Assembly (NCBI RefSeq): GCF_021491355.1
Contig: NZ_JAKENF010000004.1
Span: forward strand, 248,001 to 312,000
Direction of reading: 5' to 3'
DNA from: Alitabrizicola rongguiensis
GTDB lineage: Bacteria; Pseudomonadota; Alphaproteobacteria; Rhodobacterales; Rhodobacteraceae
Length of the DNA: 64,000 bases
Every line of letters starts with the position of its first letter. Within the stretch, counting starts at the first letter, position 1. Under the pieces are notes generated by a model, which searched no databases, was not told the origin of the DNA, and saw only the letters and a program-made list of their open reading frames with translations. Position numbers and translations under genes: made by a program. This document shows, in pieces, positions 44,990 through 54,265 of this stretch.

Positions 44990-46960
44990 TCAGGCAATCC
45001 GGGCGATTGCGTCGATCACCCGGTTCAGGCCAGCCTCAGGACTAAGCGGCGTGGCAGAGGCAAACCATTGAAGTGCGTCCGGCTCGCTTTTTCCATGCCA
45101 TCGTCGGCGGAGATCGGACTTGAAACGGTCCCAGCAGCCTTTGGCGATATCAGGCTTTCCGGCAAGTTCCGCAGCAGCGGCCGCATAGCCATATCCGAAG
45201 ACGATGATGTTGTCTGACTTCTGCGCATAGCTGACGCAGCCATCGTAATCGCCGCTCAGCAGGGCGATGGAGACCCGATACCCCAAGGTCGCCCGGTTGA
45301 TGCCCGGATCGAGGACATTGACCGCCGCGGAAAGCCGGGCTGCACGCTCGGTCTGGCCCGAAAGCGCCAGAACTTCGGCTGTCGATGCAATCCGGCGCGG
45401 GCTGCTCTGACTGCCAAGTGCCGCTTCATCCGCCGCCTCGATCGCGCGCCCAAAGCGACCACTCTGCACGGACGACCAGGCCAGCGCCAGCCAGGCATCG
45501 GATCTCAAGATGTCGTCGCGTACGCATCCCTCGGCAATCTCGTAGGCCTCGGCGACGCCTTCTCGTGGGGCATAGAGGCCCGGAAACACGACGCTGCGAC
45601 TGTTCAGCAATTCGGCGAGCATGACACGCGCGCGCAGGCCAACCTCGCCCTTCGTGGTGACGCTGCGCATCAAAGCTTCGGCGCGGCGGTCGGAATCCGG
45701 AGACCAGTCGTTCATCAGCCAGCGGGCCCGAACCAGCTTGTCATAGTCCGGCAGATCGCCATCCCCGAGCGAATCCAGATTGGTGACGTAATGAGATTCG
45801 ACCTTGCCGATCAGATGCGAGGCAAGGCGCTGCACGGCAAGCTCGCTGTTGCGGATCCAGTCTCCGCGGTTCAGCGGCAGGGCAGTCGTCCAGATGATCC
45901 GGCCCGAACTCGTGTCTTTCAGCGTGAGGATCACCCGCATCTCTCCGATACCGGGCGAAAAGACCCCGCGTAGTTCAAAGTTACCGCGCATCGTGGGAAG
46001 CGGCGTGTCGTTGTCGGCCTCGATGACGATCCAGTCTCCCACCGTCAGCAGGGACGAGACGATTTCGGCCTGCATACCGTTCACGACGATCCGGTTGTCA
46101 TCGGACATCATGTCGCCGGCAATCGGGCGAAGATAGACGGTGATCCGATCCTGCGCCGGTGCAAGCGAAAGGAGAGGCTGGGGCGGGGGCGCCTGGACCG
46201 TCCCCTGCGACTTGATGCGAACCGCCAGCGCCTGCGTCGCCTCCGAAGGTTCGACGTCGAATTCCTCATCCAGAAGCGCCCAAAGCCGGTTGTAGTGTTC
46301 CAGGGCGGCCGCGCTGTTGCCGGCGGCAATATCGAGAAGCATCAAATGCCGGGTTGCCGTTTCATCATGCGGCACAAGCTCGCGAAGCTTTTCGGCGACA
46401 ACCCGGCTCGACTCGCTCTGGTTGGTTGGCTGAAGACGCGCACGAAGCGCATCGGCCATCGCAGCGATGAATGGGTCGCGCTGGCTCCGCAGGAAAGTCT
46501 CGAATTCTGGATCCAGCCCGAACAGGTCTGTAGCGAAACGCAGGTCCGCTTCGGCCAACGAAAGACTACGCAGCGGCCGCTCGTCCCCCTGATCCAGCGC
46601 GGACAGGGCGACTGCCACCTCGTTTGGCAAGCGGTCGAGAGTCCAGATCACGGTTTCCCGGTCCGAGACGATCGGGTCCATTCCGGGAACGGGGGGATTG
46701 TCGCGCAGGACATAAAGGATGTTGCGCAGTGAGCCGCGGCTGTTTTCCTCGTTCGCTCCAGACCAGAGAAGACTCGCCAGGCGCGACCGCGAAATGCGCG
46801 ACTGTCCGCTGAGGCAGAACCACGCGACGATCGCCTTCGCCTTCGTCGGTCGCAGCGGAACCACCTCGCCGTTCAGCAACAGCTCAAACGAGTCGAAGAC
46901 GCGAAAGCTAAGCGAGCTTCGCGGCGGCGAGGCATCAGGAGTGTTGGACCGATCGGTCAT
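44990..46960 (-). CDS. SARP-like (BTAD) regulator with TolB-like and TPR regions
   Basis: A 656-residue regulator. The N-terminal winged helix (FRVFDSFELLLNGEVVPLRPTKAKAIVAWF to RGSLRNILYVLRD) and the following BTAD helical domain (to EFDVEPSEATQALAVRI) match SARP/AfsR activators. A TolB/FlgO-like alpha-beta domain follows (ITVYLRPIAGDMM, GNFELRGVFSPGIGEMRVILTLKDTSSGRIIW), then TPR-like repeats to the C-terminus. Such regulators often act beside the genes they control; it faces the 186-aa gene 41 bases away and is divergent from a Crp/Fnr gene. The start at 46960 is chosen over 46990. Confidence 0.82.
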   Translation of the reverse strand: MTDRSNTPDASPPRSSLSFRVFDSFELLLNGEVVPLRPTKAKAIVAWFCLSGQSRISRSRLASLLWSGANEENSRGSLRNILYVLRDNPPVPGMDPIVSDRETVIWTLDRLPNEVAVALSALDQGDERPLRSLSLAEADLRFATDLFGLDPEFETFLRSQRDPFIAAMADALRARLQPTNQSESSRVVAEKLRELVPHDETATRHLMLLDIAAGNSAAALEHYNRLWALLDEEFDVEPSEATQALAVRIKSQGTVQAPPPQPLLSLAPAQDRITVYLRPIAGDMMSDDNRIVVNGMQAEIVSSLLTVGDWIVIEADNDTPLPTMRGNFELRGVFSPGIGEMRVILTLKDTSSGRIIWTTALPLNRGDWIRNSELAVQRLASHLIGKVESHYVTNLDSLGDGDLPDYDKLVRARWLMNDWSPDSDRRAEALMRSVTTKGEVGLRARVMLAELLNSRSVVFPGLYAPREGVAEAYEIAEGCVRDDILRSDAWLALAWSSVQSGRFGRAIEAADEAALGSQSSPRRIASTAEVLALSGQTERAARLSAAVNVLDPGINRATLGYRVSIALLSGDYDGCVSYAQKSDNIIVFGYGYAAAAAELAGKPDIAKGCWDRFKSDLRRRWHGKSEPDALQWFASATPLSPEAGLNRVIDAIARIA

Positions 46961-47096
46961 GTTCCAAGGATTAGGTCTTGATTGCCGCAACGTCTACCGC
47001 GACGCGGGGTGCGGCAAGAGGTTTCCAAGGAAAAGAGCAACTTGCGCTGCAACTTCCGAAAAGATTCGAGGTGAAATCCTAGTCATTTCGCGTGAG

Positions 47097-47130
47097 GGGC
47101 CTTTGCCTCAAGCGAGGCAGGACAAGGCCC
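47097..47130. other. Long hairpin in the divergent SARP/Crp promoter region
   Basis: GGGCCTT plus TGCCTC (47097-47109) pair with GAGGCA (47114-47119) and AAGGCCC (47124-47130), giving a 13-bp stem with a four-base bulge and an AAGC loop. It lies midway between the two divergent starts and could be an operator dyad or a structured leader of either gene. Confidence 0.6.
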
Positions 47131-47240
47131 GCAACCCCAGATTGTTCGCTTTCGAATCCTCATGGAACGGCCAAGCGGGAACGACCCTGTCGCCGGTATT
47201 GGCTGGAGAGGTTCGGGACGAACCGCTAAAGAGGGCGAAG

Positions 47241-47990
47241 ATGCAAGCTCGCGAAGGCCGGACTATGACGGGCACGCAGACAAAGACCCTGGCGACCCGG
47301 CCAGGTCATGCCTTCTGGCGATCGTTTCCGATGTTCGAGAACCTCGGAGACGAAACGCTTGCCGCCCTGTCGGAAGTGGCGGTCGCCCGCGAGTGGCCTG
47401 CCGGGGCGGTCCTGTTCCTGCGTGGCGAGCCGGGCGACTACCTGCTGGCGATCGCCGAAGGGCGAGTGAAGCTTTCCCTCGTGACGCCGGGCGGGCGAGA
47501 ACTCGCCCTCGCCATTGCCGAACCGGGCACCATCATCGGCGAGATGGTTCTGTTCGACGAAGACCCGCGATCGGCCGACGGAACCGCCCTGACCGCCACC
47601 TGCGGTTATGTGGTAGACCGTGCGGCCTTCCGTTCGGTCGCGGAACGCCATTCGGACCTGATGGAAGGTGTTGCGCGTTTCCTCTGCCGACGTTTGCGCG
47701 ACACCAACGACAAGCTGGAGTCGATTGCGCTCTACGGCCTGGACGCTCGCCTTGCCCGTTTCCTGCTGTTCACCCTGCGCCAGATTCACGGCGACGACCT
47801 GCCAGACAAGGCGCGGCTGCGGCTTGCGATCACCCAATCAGACCTGGCCGCGGTTCTTGGGGCAAGCCGACCGAAGGTGAACCGTGCACTCCAGGCGCTG
47901 ATCGAAGATCAGGCGATCCAGCGCGAGGGCGAGGTATTGATCTGCGATCCGGCACGGCTGCGTGAGTTGGCCGACCCGGACATCGAGTGA
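47241..47990 (+). CDS. Crp/Fnr-family transcriptional regulator
   Basis: A 249-residue regulator with a cyclic-nucleotide-binding fold (FLRGEPGDYLLAIAEGRVKLSLVTPGGRELALAIAEPGTIIGEMVLFD) and a C-terminal winged helix (ITQSDLAAVLGASRPKVNRALQAL). It lacks the N-terminal FNR cysteine cluster, so it is not an oxygen-sensing FNR. The GEMVLFD and SRPKVNR segments are of the general Crp type; the effector is unknown. Start at 47241 (GAGG site) or 47265 (GAAGG site). Confidence 0.9.
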   Translation: MQAREGRTMTGTQTKTLATRPGHAFWRSFPMFENLGDETLAALSEVAVAREWPAGAVLFLRGEPGDYLLAIAEGRVKLSLVTPGGRELALAIAEPGTIIGEMVLFDEDPRSADGTALTATCGYVVDRAAFRSVAERHSDLMEGVARFLCRRLRDTNDKLESIALYGLDARLARFLLFTLRQIHGDDLPDKARLRLAITQSDLAAVLGASRPKVNRALQALIEDQAIQREGEVLICDPARLRELADPDIE

Positions 47991-47996
47991 CGTCGG

Positions 47997-49064
47997 TCAG
48001 GGATGCCAGGTCCGGTCGAGCACGGCAAACCAGTTTTCGTAGCAGAGCTTGCGCATCAGCGGCTCGTCATAACCGTGGGCGCGCAAGGCGTCCTGCAATG
48101 CAGGTAGCCCAGTCACGTCACCGATCCCCTGCGGCACCGTCGCACCATCGAAATCGGACCCGAAGCCGACATGATCCTCGCCGAGATGGGCAATGAGGTG
48201 ATCGAGATGGCGAAGCACCGGGTCCCAATCCATTTCGGGGGACTGGCGACCATCAGGGCGCAGGAAGACCGTGGCAAAGTTCAGTCCGACCATCCCCTCG
48301 CTATCGCGGATCATGCCAAGCTGGCGGTCGGTCAGGTTGCGGGTGGTGGGCGTGATCGCATGGGCATTGGAGTGGGTCGCGACCAGGGGCGCGGTGCTGA
48401 GACGCGCGACGTCGTTGAAGCCAGCCTCGTTGAGATGCGACAGGTCGACCATGATGCCCAACTGGTTGCATGCACGAACCAGCGCCTTTCCGGCGTCGGT
48501 CAGACCCGGCCCGGTATCGGGTGTTCCGGGATACCGGAACGGCACGCCGTGACCAAAGGCGGTCGGGCGGCTCCAGACCGGTCCGAGCGACCGCAGACCC
48601 ATCGAATGATAAAGAGGCAGCGTATCCAGCGCCGGATCGATCGCCTCGGCGCCTTCCATATGCATGATCCCCGAGATCACACCATCGCTGAGTGCCGCGC
48701 GCAGCTCGGATGTCGTACGGCAAACCTTGAACCGCCCGCCCGAGGCCCGCTCCATCCAGAGTAGATGCCCGGCCTTCGACAGCGCAATGACCTGCGCGCG
48801 GTCAAGCGGGATAGGATCGGGCAGCGGGAGATCGTAGGGCGGGTTTTCCATCAGCGCGTCGCTGATGTCATAGTCCGCGCCCGATGGAGACGGGACGTAG
48901 ATGGCGAAGAAGCCGCCCGCGAAATGGCCCTTGCGCATCCGGGGCAAGTCGAGATGACCCGTCCCATCGCCCTCCAGCCACAAGATCTCGCGCCGTGACG
49001 GGTCCGACTGAAGACGTAGCAGGAAGTCGTTGTGACCATCGAAAATGGGCAAGGCCTTGTTCAT
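47997..49064 (-). CDS. Membrane dipeptidase (M19 family)
   Basis: A 355-residue di-zinc dipeptidase. Metal ligands appear as HND in FDGHNDFLLRL, Glu in GIMHMEGAEAI, His in VDLSHLNE and VATHSNAHAI, and Asp in GFGSDFDGATVP. Family members cleave dipeptides, including D-amino-acid-containing ones, and many bacterial homologues process peptidoglycan dipeptides. No signal peptide is seen, so it is probably cytoplasmic. It is convergent with the Crp/Fnr gene. Confidence 0.94.
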   Translation of the reverse strand: MNKALPIFDGHNDFLLRLQSDPSRREILWLEGDGTGHLDLPRMRKGHFAGGFFAIYVPSPSGADYDISDALMENPPYDLPLPDPIPLDRAQVIALSKAGHLLWMERASGGRFKVCRTTSELRAALSDGVISGIMHMEGAEAIDPALDTLPLYHSMGLRSLGPVWSRPTAFGHGVPFRYPGTPDTGPGLTDAGKALVRACNQLGIMVDLSHLNEAGFNDVARLSTAPLVATHSNAHAITPTTRNLTDRQLGMIRDSEGMVGLNFATVFLRPDGRQSPEMDWDPVLRHLDHLIAHLGEDHVGFGSDFDGATVPQGIGDVTGLPALQDALRAHGYDEPLMRKLCYENWFAVLDRTWHP

Positions 49065-49300
49065 TTTGGAAACCTGCAGGCTGTGACCGGGCCACTAGCG
49101 CCTGCGCCAAGGGCGAAGTCAAGGTGCTCCCCGCGCGCGGCCAACGCCCCAGTGACCGGGTGCACAGTGGCTGTCGCAGACTGTCCGCGCGGCACGATCC
49201 GGGGGCTGACGCTCGACCCGTTCCCCGTGCTTTTCCGAGTGGCTTCCCGGAAAGGCCAGACGCAGCAACCTGCCTCCTGGGAGAGGCCCACTCCCAGCTC

Positions 49301-50404
49301 CTACTGGACAACGAATTCGGCATGCAGCGCGCCGGCGGCGTTGATGCTTTTCAGGATGTCGATCATGTCGTGAGGCGTCACGCCAAGGGCATTCAGCCCC
49401 TCGACAACCTGGGCAAGGCTCGTTCCTTCCGACAGCCGGGCTAGCCCGGTTCCCGGGGCCTCGCTGATCGAGGCATCCGTCCGCGGGACGACCACCGTCT
49501 CACCGCGCGCAAAGGGGTTGGGCTGAACGGCGAGTGGTTCCTCCTCAACTCGTAACGTCATGCCGCCCTGGGCAACCGCTACCTCGCTGATCCGGACATC
49601 CTGGCCCATCACGATCGTGCCGGACCTCTGATCGACGACGACCCGCGCCCTTTGGGACGGCTCGACATCGATGTTCTCGATCCGGCCGAGCAAATGCGCA
49701 GGTGATCGCATACCGGCTTCCGCCACGCTGAGCGACACTGTCCCTGAATCGAGCATGGTTGCGACACGTCGGCCAAACTCGCGATTGATCGCGACCTCGA
49801 TCTTCTCGGCAGTGGTAAAGTCGGGGGTGCGCAGGGCCAGCCGCACATCTGCCAGGCTCGCCAAGTTGAACTCCACCTCGCGCTCGACATGGGCGCCCTC
49901 TGGAATCGAGCCAGAGGTCGGAACACCCTGCGTCACACTTGACGCATCGCCTTGCGCCACCACCCCTCCCGAGATGACAGTTCCCTGAGCGACGGCATAG
50001 ATCTGGCCGTCTGCTCCATTCAAGGGTGTCATGACCAATGTCCCGCCCATCAGGCTCTGGGCATCACCGATGGCAGACACCGTGACATCAATCTGCGAAC
50101 CTGCCCGCGAAAACGGCGGCAGGCTGGCAGTCACGAAAACGGCAGCGACGTTCTTGGCCCGGAACTGCTCACCGGCGACATTCACGCCAAGTCGCTCCAG
50201 CAGGTTCGACATGATCTCTTCGGTAAAGGGTGAATTGCGCAACGTGTCACCGGTGCCGTTCAGACCAACCACGAGGCCATACCCGACGAGATCGTTGCTT
50301 CTCACGCCATCGAATTCGACCAAGTCCTTGATGCGGATTTCCCCGGCGTAAAGGGGCATCGGACTGCACAAGAGCAGCAGAAGAAGGACAAAGAACCATC
50401 GCAT
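49301..50404 (-). CDS. flgI: Flagellar P-ring protein
   Basis: A 367-residue periplasmic protein that forms the P ring around the flagellar rod. The signal peptide ends at PLYA, followed by the diagnostic RIKDLVEFDGVRSNDLVGYGLVVGLNGTGD. The rest is typical to FVVQ at the end. It shares one base with the flgL stop (TGATG), the last gene of the flagellar run here. Confidence 0.97.
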   Translation of the reverse strand: MRWFFVLLLLLLCSPMPLYAGEIRIKDLVEFDGVRSNDLVGYGLVVGLNGTGDTLRNSPFTEEIMSNLLERLGVNVAGEQFRAKNVAAVFVTASLPPFSRAGSQIDVTVSAIGDAQSLMGGTLVMTPLNGADGQIYAVAQGTVISGGVVAQGDASSVTQGVPTSGSIPEGAHVEREVEFNLASLADVRLALRTPDFTTAEKIEVAINREFGRRVATMLDSGTVSLSVAEAGMRSPAHLLGRIENIDVEPSQRARVVVDQRSGTIVMGQDVRISEVAVAQGGMTLRVEEEPLAVQPNPFARGETVVVPRTDASISEAPGTGLARLSEGTSLAQVVEGLNALGVTPHDMIDILKSINAAGALHAEFVVQ

Positions 50405-51405
50405 CAGAGATAGTCCGAGAGCTTCAGTCCCAGAACCTTCGCCGTAACCGAATACAGTGTCTCCAGTTGCGACTGGGTTTCCGTCAGCGCCGTCGCGGCC
50501 TCGTAGGCATCGGCTGAGACAAGCGACAGGCGACGGGTCGAAAGGGCTGTTTTTTCGGCTTCCGCCGCAGTCTGGGCATCCTCAATCCTGTCCTGTGCGA
50601 TGCCGATGCGGGCCGAAAGGTCGGCCCGCGACATCGCGGACTGATAAAGTGACTCTCCCGCCGCCTTTACGAGCGCGGCCTGCTGCTTCGTGTCACCAGC
50701 CAGAACTCCGCGATCCAGCAGTGCGGCGAGCGCCAGCCCCTTGAGCGTGTCGACAATTGCAGGATCAAGCGCCGTCACGTCAGGCGCGACCGCTTCTCCC
50801 TCGGCGACTTCGATCGGTTCAAGGGCATCGCCTCCCAGATATCCGGTGCTGGCATAGCCGACCGAACCATCGAACCAGCTGTTTACGGCCGCCTCGACCG
50901 CACCGGCCGAAGTCAGCCCGGCAACCGCTGTTTTCAGTTCGCCAAGGATCGTGTCGGCAGAGGCGATCGCGGCGCCACGCGTTTCGAGACCCGCGAAGAT
51001 CGAACGATCGCCGATCCGGGCAGACAGGGTGGACAGAGCCGCATCGAACGCGACCCGCCCCTGCTCGGCGACCGTTGCGATTGCTGTCTGGCTCGTTCCG
51101 CTACCCACCGAGATCAACGAACCCGCCAGGTCTTCCGTCAGGCTTGCGAGCGAATTGAGGGCCATCTGCGTCGCGGTTGCCCGGATTTCGGCGGTGGATG
51201 CGCTGGACAGATATGCCTCGGCCCTGGCGAGCGATGAGTCGATTGCGGCCAGAGGCCCCAGATCGCCACGAAGATGTCGACCGATATCAGCCTGTCGACC
51301 GGTCGTCACCTCTAGGCTGCGCCGGTCGAACTCGGCCTTGAGCGCGACAGTCTGCTGCCGCAGTACGAAACCTCTGGCGCTGTCACCTATTGCGGAAGCC
51401 GACAT
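50404..51405 (-). CDS. flgL: Flagellar hook-associated protein 3 (FlgL)
   Basis: A 333-residue flagellin-fold protein. The conserved N-terminal helix (LRQQTVALKAEFDRRSLEVTTGRQADI) and the C-terminal helix (AYEAATALTETQSQLETLYSVTAKVL) are present. FlgL joins FlgK to the filament. Placement after flgK supports FlgL over flagellin. The upstream extension of the frame to 51471 is inside flgK and is ignored. Confidence 0.9.
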   Translation of the reverse strand: MSASAIGDSARGFVLRQQTVALKAEFDRRSLEVTTGRQADIGRHLRGDLGPLAAIDSSLARAEAYLSSASTAEIRATATQMALNSLASLTEDLAGSLISVGSGTSQTAIATVAEQGRVAFDAALSTLSARIGDRSIFAGLETRGAAIASADTILGELKTAVAGLTSAGAVEAAVNSWFDGSVGYASTGYLGGDALEPIEVAEGEAVAPDVTALDPAIVDTLKGLALAALLDRGVLAGDTKQQAALVKAAGESLYQSAMSRADLSARIGIAQDRIEDAQTAAEAEKTALSTRRLSLVSADAYEAATALTETQSQLETLYSVTAKVLGLKLSDYL

Positions 51406-51406
51406 T

Positions 51407-52855
51407 TCACATCTCCAGAAGCGTCTTGAGCAATTCGTCGATGGTCGAGATGACCTTGGCGTTTGCCGCATAAGCCTGTTCGATCACCATCAGGGCCTGG
51501 ACCTCGGCGTCGGAATCGACACCTTGTTCCAGCTCGTCCTGGCGCAGGGCCGAGTATCGTGCCGAGGCATAGCTTTCGGCATCTTCGGCACGAACGCGCT
51601 GCAGCGAGACGTTCGAAACCAGATCGGACAGCAAGCCGTCAAAACTGCGCGATGCCGTTCCCGCGGCCGGATCACTGGGCGCCACGGTCTGTTTCAGGGC
51701 TGCATTCAGCCTGGACAGAAGGCTGGACATCCCCGCCGAGCTTTCAGAGGCGGCGCCGCTTCCTTCCCGCAACCGCCAGAGCGCCCCGCCGGCTTCGGGA
51801 TCAACCGACCTGTTGACTGCCAGCCGGCCAGCGAGGCCGGTTGTGGAACTCACCAAACCGCCGGCATCGGTGAATAGCCTCGCCCCGCCACCAAGGGTCG
51901 GGTCGACACCTGGGTCGGACAGTCGTTCGACCAGATCGAGGGCGACCGCATCGAGCCGTACCAAATACGCAGGGGCAAGGGTGTCCCTTATGGCAAAATC
52001 GGCGGCGAGCGTCCCGCCGTCCAGGCGGTTGGAGCCGATGCCCGGTGTGATTGCCTTGCCATTGAGCGTCAGTCCCGACAGCGCCCCCGTTGAATGGCTC
52101 ATGTCAGCGGTAATTGTCCCAGCCGGGACAAAGCCGAAGACAGCTGGGCGACCGTCGAGCAGAACGGCGCCGCCGGTCGAGACAAGAGCAATCTCGCCGT
52201 TGTCGCGCTGAATTTCGCGCAGAGGCACGATTTCGGCGACGGAATCGACGAGCCTCTGCCGTTGGTCCATCAGGCCGGATGCGTCCCGGTCCGCCGAAGT
52301 CAGGCGGACGATCTGCGCGTTCAGATCATCGATCTGCGAAAGTGTGGTGTTCAACTGGTCGACGGATGCCGCGATGCGGTCATCGGCGCGTTCGCGCTGA
52401 CCTTGCAACTCCCCGCTGACTGCCCGGAACTTTGCAGCAAGATCCTGCGAAGCACGCAGAACAGAGTCGAGCATTGCAGTCGAATCCGGGCTGGCTGCGG
52501 CCTCCATCAAAGCGACCGAAAGCGAACTGGACGCCGCGCCTATCGAACCTTCATCCTCGGGTGTTCCGAGCGCATCCTCGATTGCCTGCTGGAACCCTCC
52601 TATTTCGGTTGCCCCGGCGGCGTTTGCTTCGGCGGCGCGACGGTCCGAAATCAGGACGCTGTCGGACACGCGCAAGACACCGGCGACAGTCACGCCCTGC
52701 CCGCTGGCAGAGATGCCGCGGGCCGAAAGCTGGATTTCGCGTCGCGCGTAGCCTTCGGTAAGGGCGTTGGCGATGTTTGAAGATACGAGCTCCGTCGCAC
52801 GGCTGTTGGCGGTCAACCCCGAGAGCGCGTTGGACAGACCCAGAGACAGACTCAT
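51407..52855 (-). CDS. flgK: Flagellar hook-associated protein 1 (FlgK)
   Basis: A 482-residue hook-filament junction protein. The N-terminus SLSLGLSNALSGLTANSRATELVSSNIANALT is the rod/hook/HAP family signature, and the C-terminus ENSEEVQAL-like VDSDAEVQALMVIEQAYAANAKVISTIDELLKTLL is typical. It lies between flgE (12-base gap) and flgL (one-base gap). Confidence 0.94.
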   Translation of the reverse strand: MSLSLGLSNALSGLTANSRATELVSSNIANALTEGYARREIQLSARGISASGQGVTVAGVLRVSDSVLISDRRAAEANAAGATEIGGFQQAIEDALGTPEDEGSIGAASSSLSVALMEAAASPDSTAMLDSVLRASQDLAAKFRAVSGELQGQRERADDRIAASVDQLNTTLSQIDDLNAQIVRLTSADRDASGLMDQRQRLVDSVAEIVPLREIQRDNGEIALVSTGGAVLLDGRPAVFGFVPAGTITADMSHSTGALSGLTLNGKAITPGIGSNRLDGGTLAADFAIRDTLAPAYLVRLDAVALDLVERLSDPGVDPTLGGGARLFTDAGGLVSSTTGLAGRLAVNRSVDPEAGGALWRLREGSGAASESSAGMSSLLSRLNAALKQTVAPSDPAAGTASRSFDGLLSDLVSNVSLQRVRAEDAESYASARYSALRQDELEQGVDSDAEVQALMVIEQAYAANAKVISTIDELLKTLLEM

Positions 52856-52867
52856 TCACTATCCCCC

Positions 52868-54172
52868 TTAGCGTTTCAGGCTCGAGGCTTCCTGCAGCAT
52901 CTCGTCGGCCGTCTGGATGACCTTCGCATTCGAGGAATAGGCCCTTTGCGTGCGGATCAGCTGGGTCAGCTCGTTGGCGACGTCAGTGGTGGATTCCTCA
53001 CGCGAATAGCCCTGGATAGTACCCGTCGGACCATCACCCGCATCCCAGAGGAAGATCGCGCCGCTGTCTGGCGTAACCTCATAGGTCTGGTTGCTGCCCG
53101 CCTTCAGACCGTTGACATTCGCGACGTCGACCAGAGGGATCTGGTAGATGCGCCGTGTGAAGCCCTGATCGCAGATCGCGTTGACATATCCCTTCTCATC
53201 GATCTCGACAGAAGTGACGCTCGCCACGGTGGAGCCGTTGTGCGTCAGCGTGACCGGCGCGAAGGTGCCGGACAGTTGCGTCATGCCATCGATTGCACCG
53301 TAGGTGCCGATATCGAGAGCGATATTGCCGCCAGCCACGGCGACGGAAGCCTTCCCAGTCGTCGGGTTGTAGGTGCCTCCGCTTACCGTGGCGACCGATT
53401 GCAGCGTGCCACCAGATCCGGCGGCATCCGAGAAGGTCAACCTGTACTGACCGACGATCGAATCCGAAGAGGCTGAATCGCGGATGGTCATCGTCCACTC
53501 GTTTGACGACCCAGAAGCCGGCACTGACGGCTCGAAAGAAATGTCGAGCGTCTGCGATGTGCCGAGCGTGTCAAAATATTCCAGAGCAAGGCTCTCACCC
53601 GAACCGGTGGCCCCTGCCTTCGTCGAGGTTGCCGGAAGGTTGACCTTTACCGCCGCTTCTGTAGTGGGATTGGCGACGAACTGGTTCCAGTTGACCCTGA
53701 CGGGTTGCAGACCCGAGGCGCTGACCCGTGAATAGGTGTCAATCGTTCCATCGGCATTCGCCGGCCAGCCAAGAAGGACCATGCCCGAACTGGTGGTGAG
53801 GATGCCCTGTTCGTCGGCCTTGAACGAAGCCGTCGTCATTAGGCGCAAGGGATAGCTCCCGTCTGCCGCAGACGCGGCAGCCGCGGTTGTGACCGGAATC
53901 ATCCCACGTCCATCGACCGCAAGATCGGTGGCATTGCTGGTGTTGATGAGCGGGCCGTTCTCATCGATCGCGCGAGAGGTCGACGTGCGGACACCACCCG
54001 CGGAGTAACGTGACGAATCGGACCCCTGCAGCACCAACGCGGTAAAATCCGTCTCGGCGCGCCTGTATCCGTAGGTCGCGGAGTTCGCGATATTGTCCGA
54101 GATCGTGGCCAGCCGGGTCGCGTTGGCATTCAGCCCCGCAACGCCGGCATTCATCGAGGAAGAGATCGTCAT
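52868..54172 (-). CDS. flgE: Flagellar hook protein FlgE
   Basis: A 434-residue hook subunit. It has the N-terminal SSSMNAGVAGLNANATRLATISDNIANSATYGYRRAETDF and the C-terminal ESTTDVANELTQLIRTQRAYSSNAKVIQTADEML of the hook/rod family. A central variable domain with the FlgE D2-like fold lies between. The start at 54172 is chosen because homology begins there. Confidence 0.94.
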   Translation of the reverse strand: MTISSSMNAGVAGLNANATRLATISDNIANSATYGYRRAETDFTALVLQGSDSSRYSAGGVRTSTSRAIDENGPLINTSNATDLAVDGRGMIPVTTAAAASAADGSYPLRLMTTASFKADEQGILTTSSGMVLLGWPANADGTIDTYSRVSASGLQPVRVNWNQFVANPTTEAAVKVNLPATSTKAGATGSGESLALEYFDTLGTSQTLDISFEPSVPASGSSNEWTMTIRDSASSDSIVGQYRLTFSDAAGSGGTLQSVATVSGGTYNPTTGKASVAVAGGNIALDIGTYGAIDGMTQLSGTFAPVTLTHNGSTVASVTSVEIDEKGYVNAICDQGFTRRIYQIPLVDVANVNGLKAGSNQTYEVTPDSGAIFLWDAGDGPTGTIQGYSREESTTDVANELTQLIRTQRAYSSNAKVIQTADEMLQEASSLKR

Positions 54173-54265
54173 CCTGAAGGCGCCCCCTGGCAGATTTGAA
54201 TTCAGCTCGGGGCAAAACTGCGGGCTTGGCCTTAAGATCGAACTAATGCCCATGGGCACTTCGCG

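Noticed and set aside
46971-46983. TTGATTGCCGCAA as an FNR box upstream of the Crp/Fnr gene
   Set aside because: Only the left half matches TTGAT; the right half is not ATCAA.
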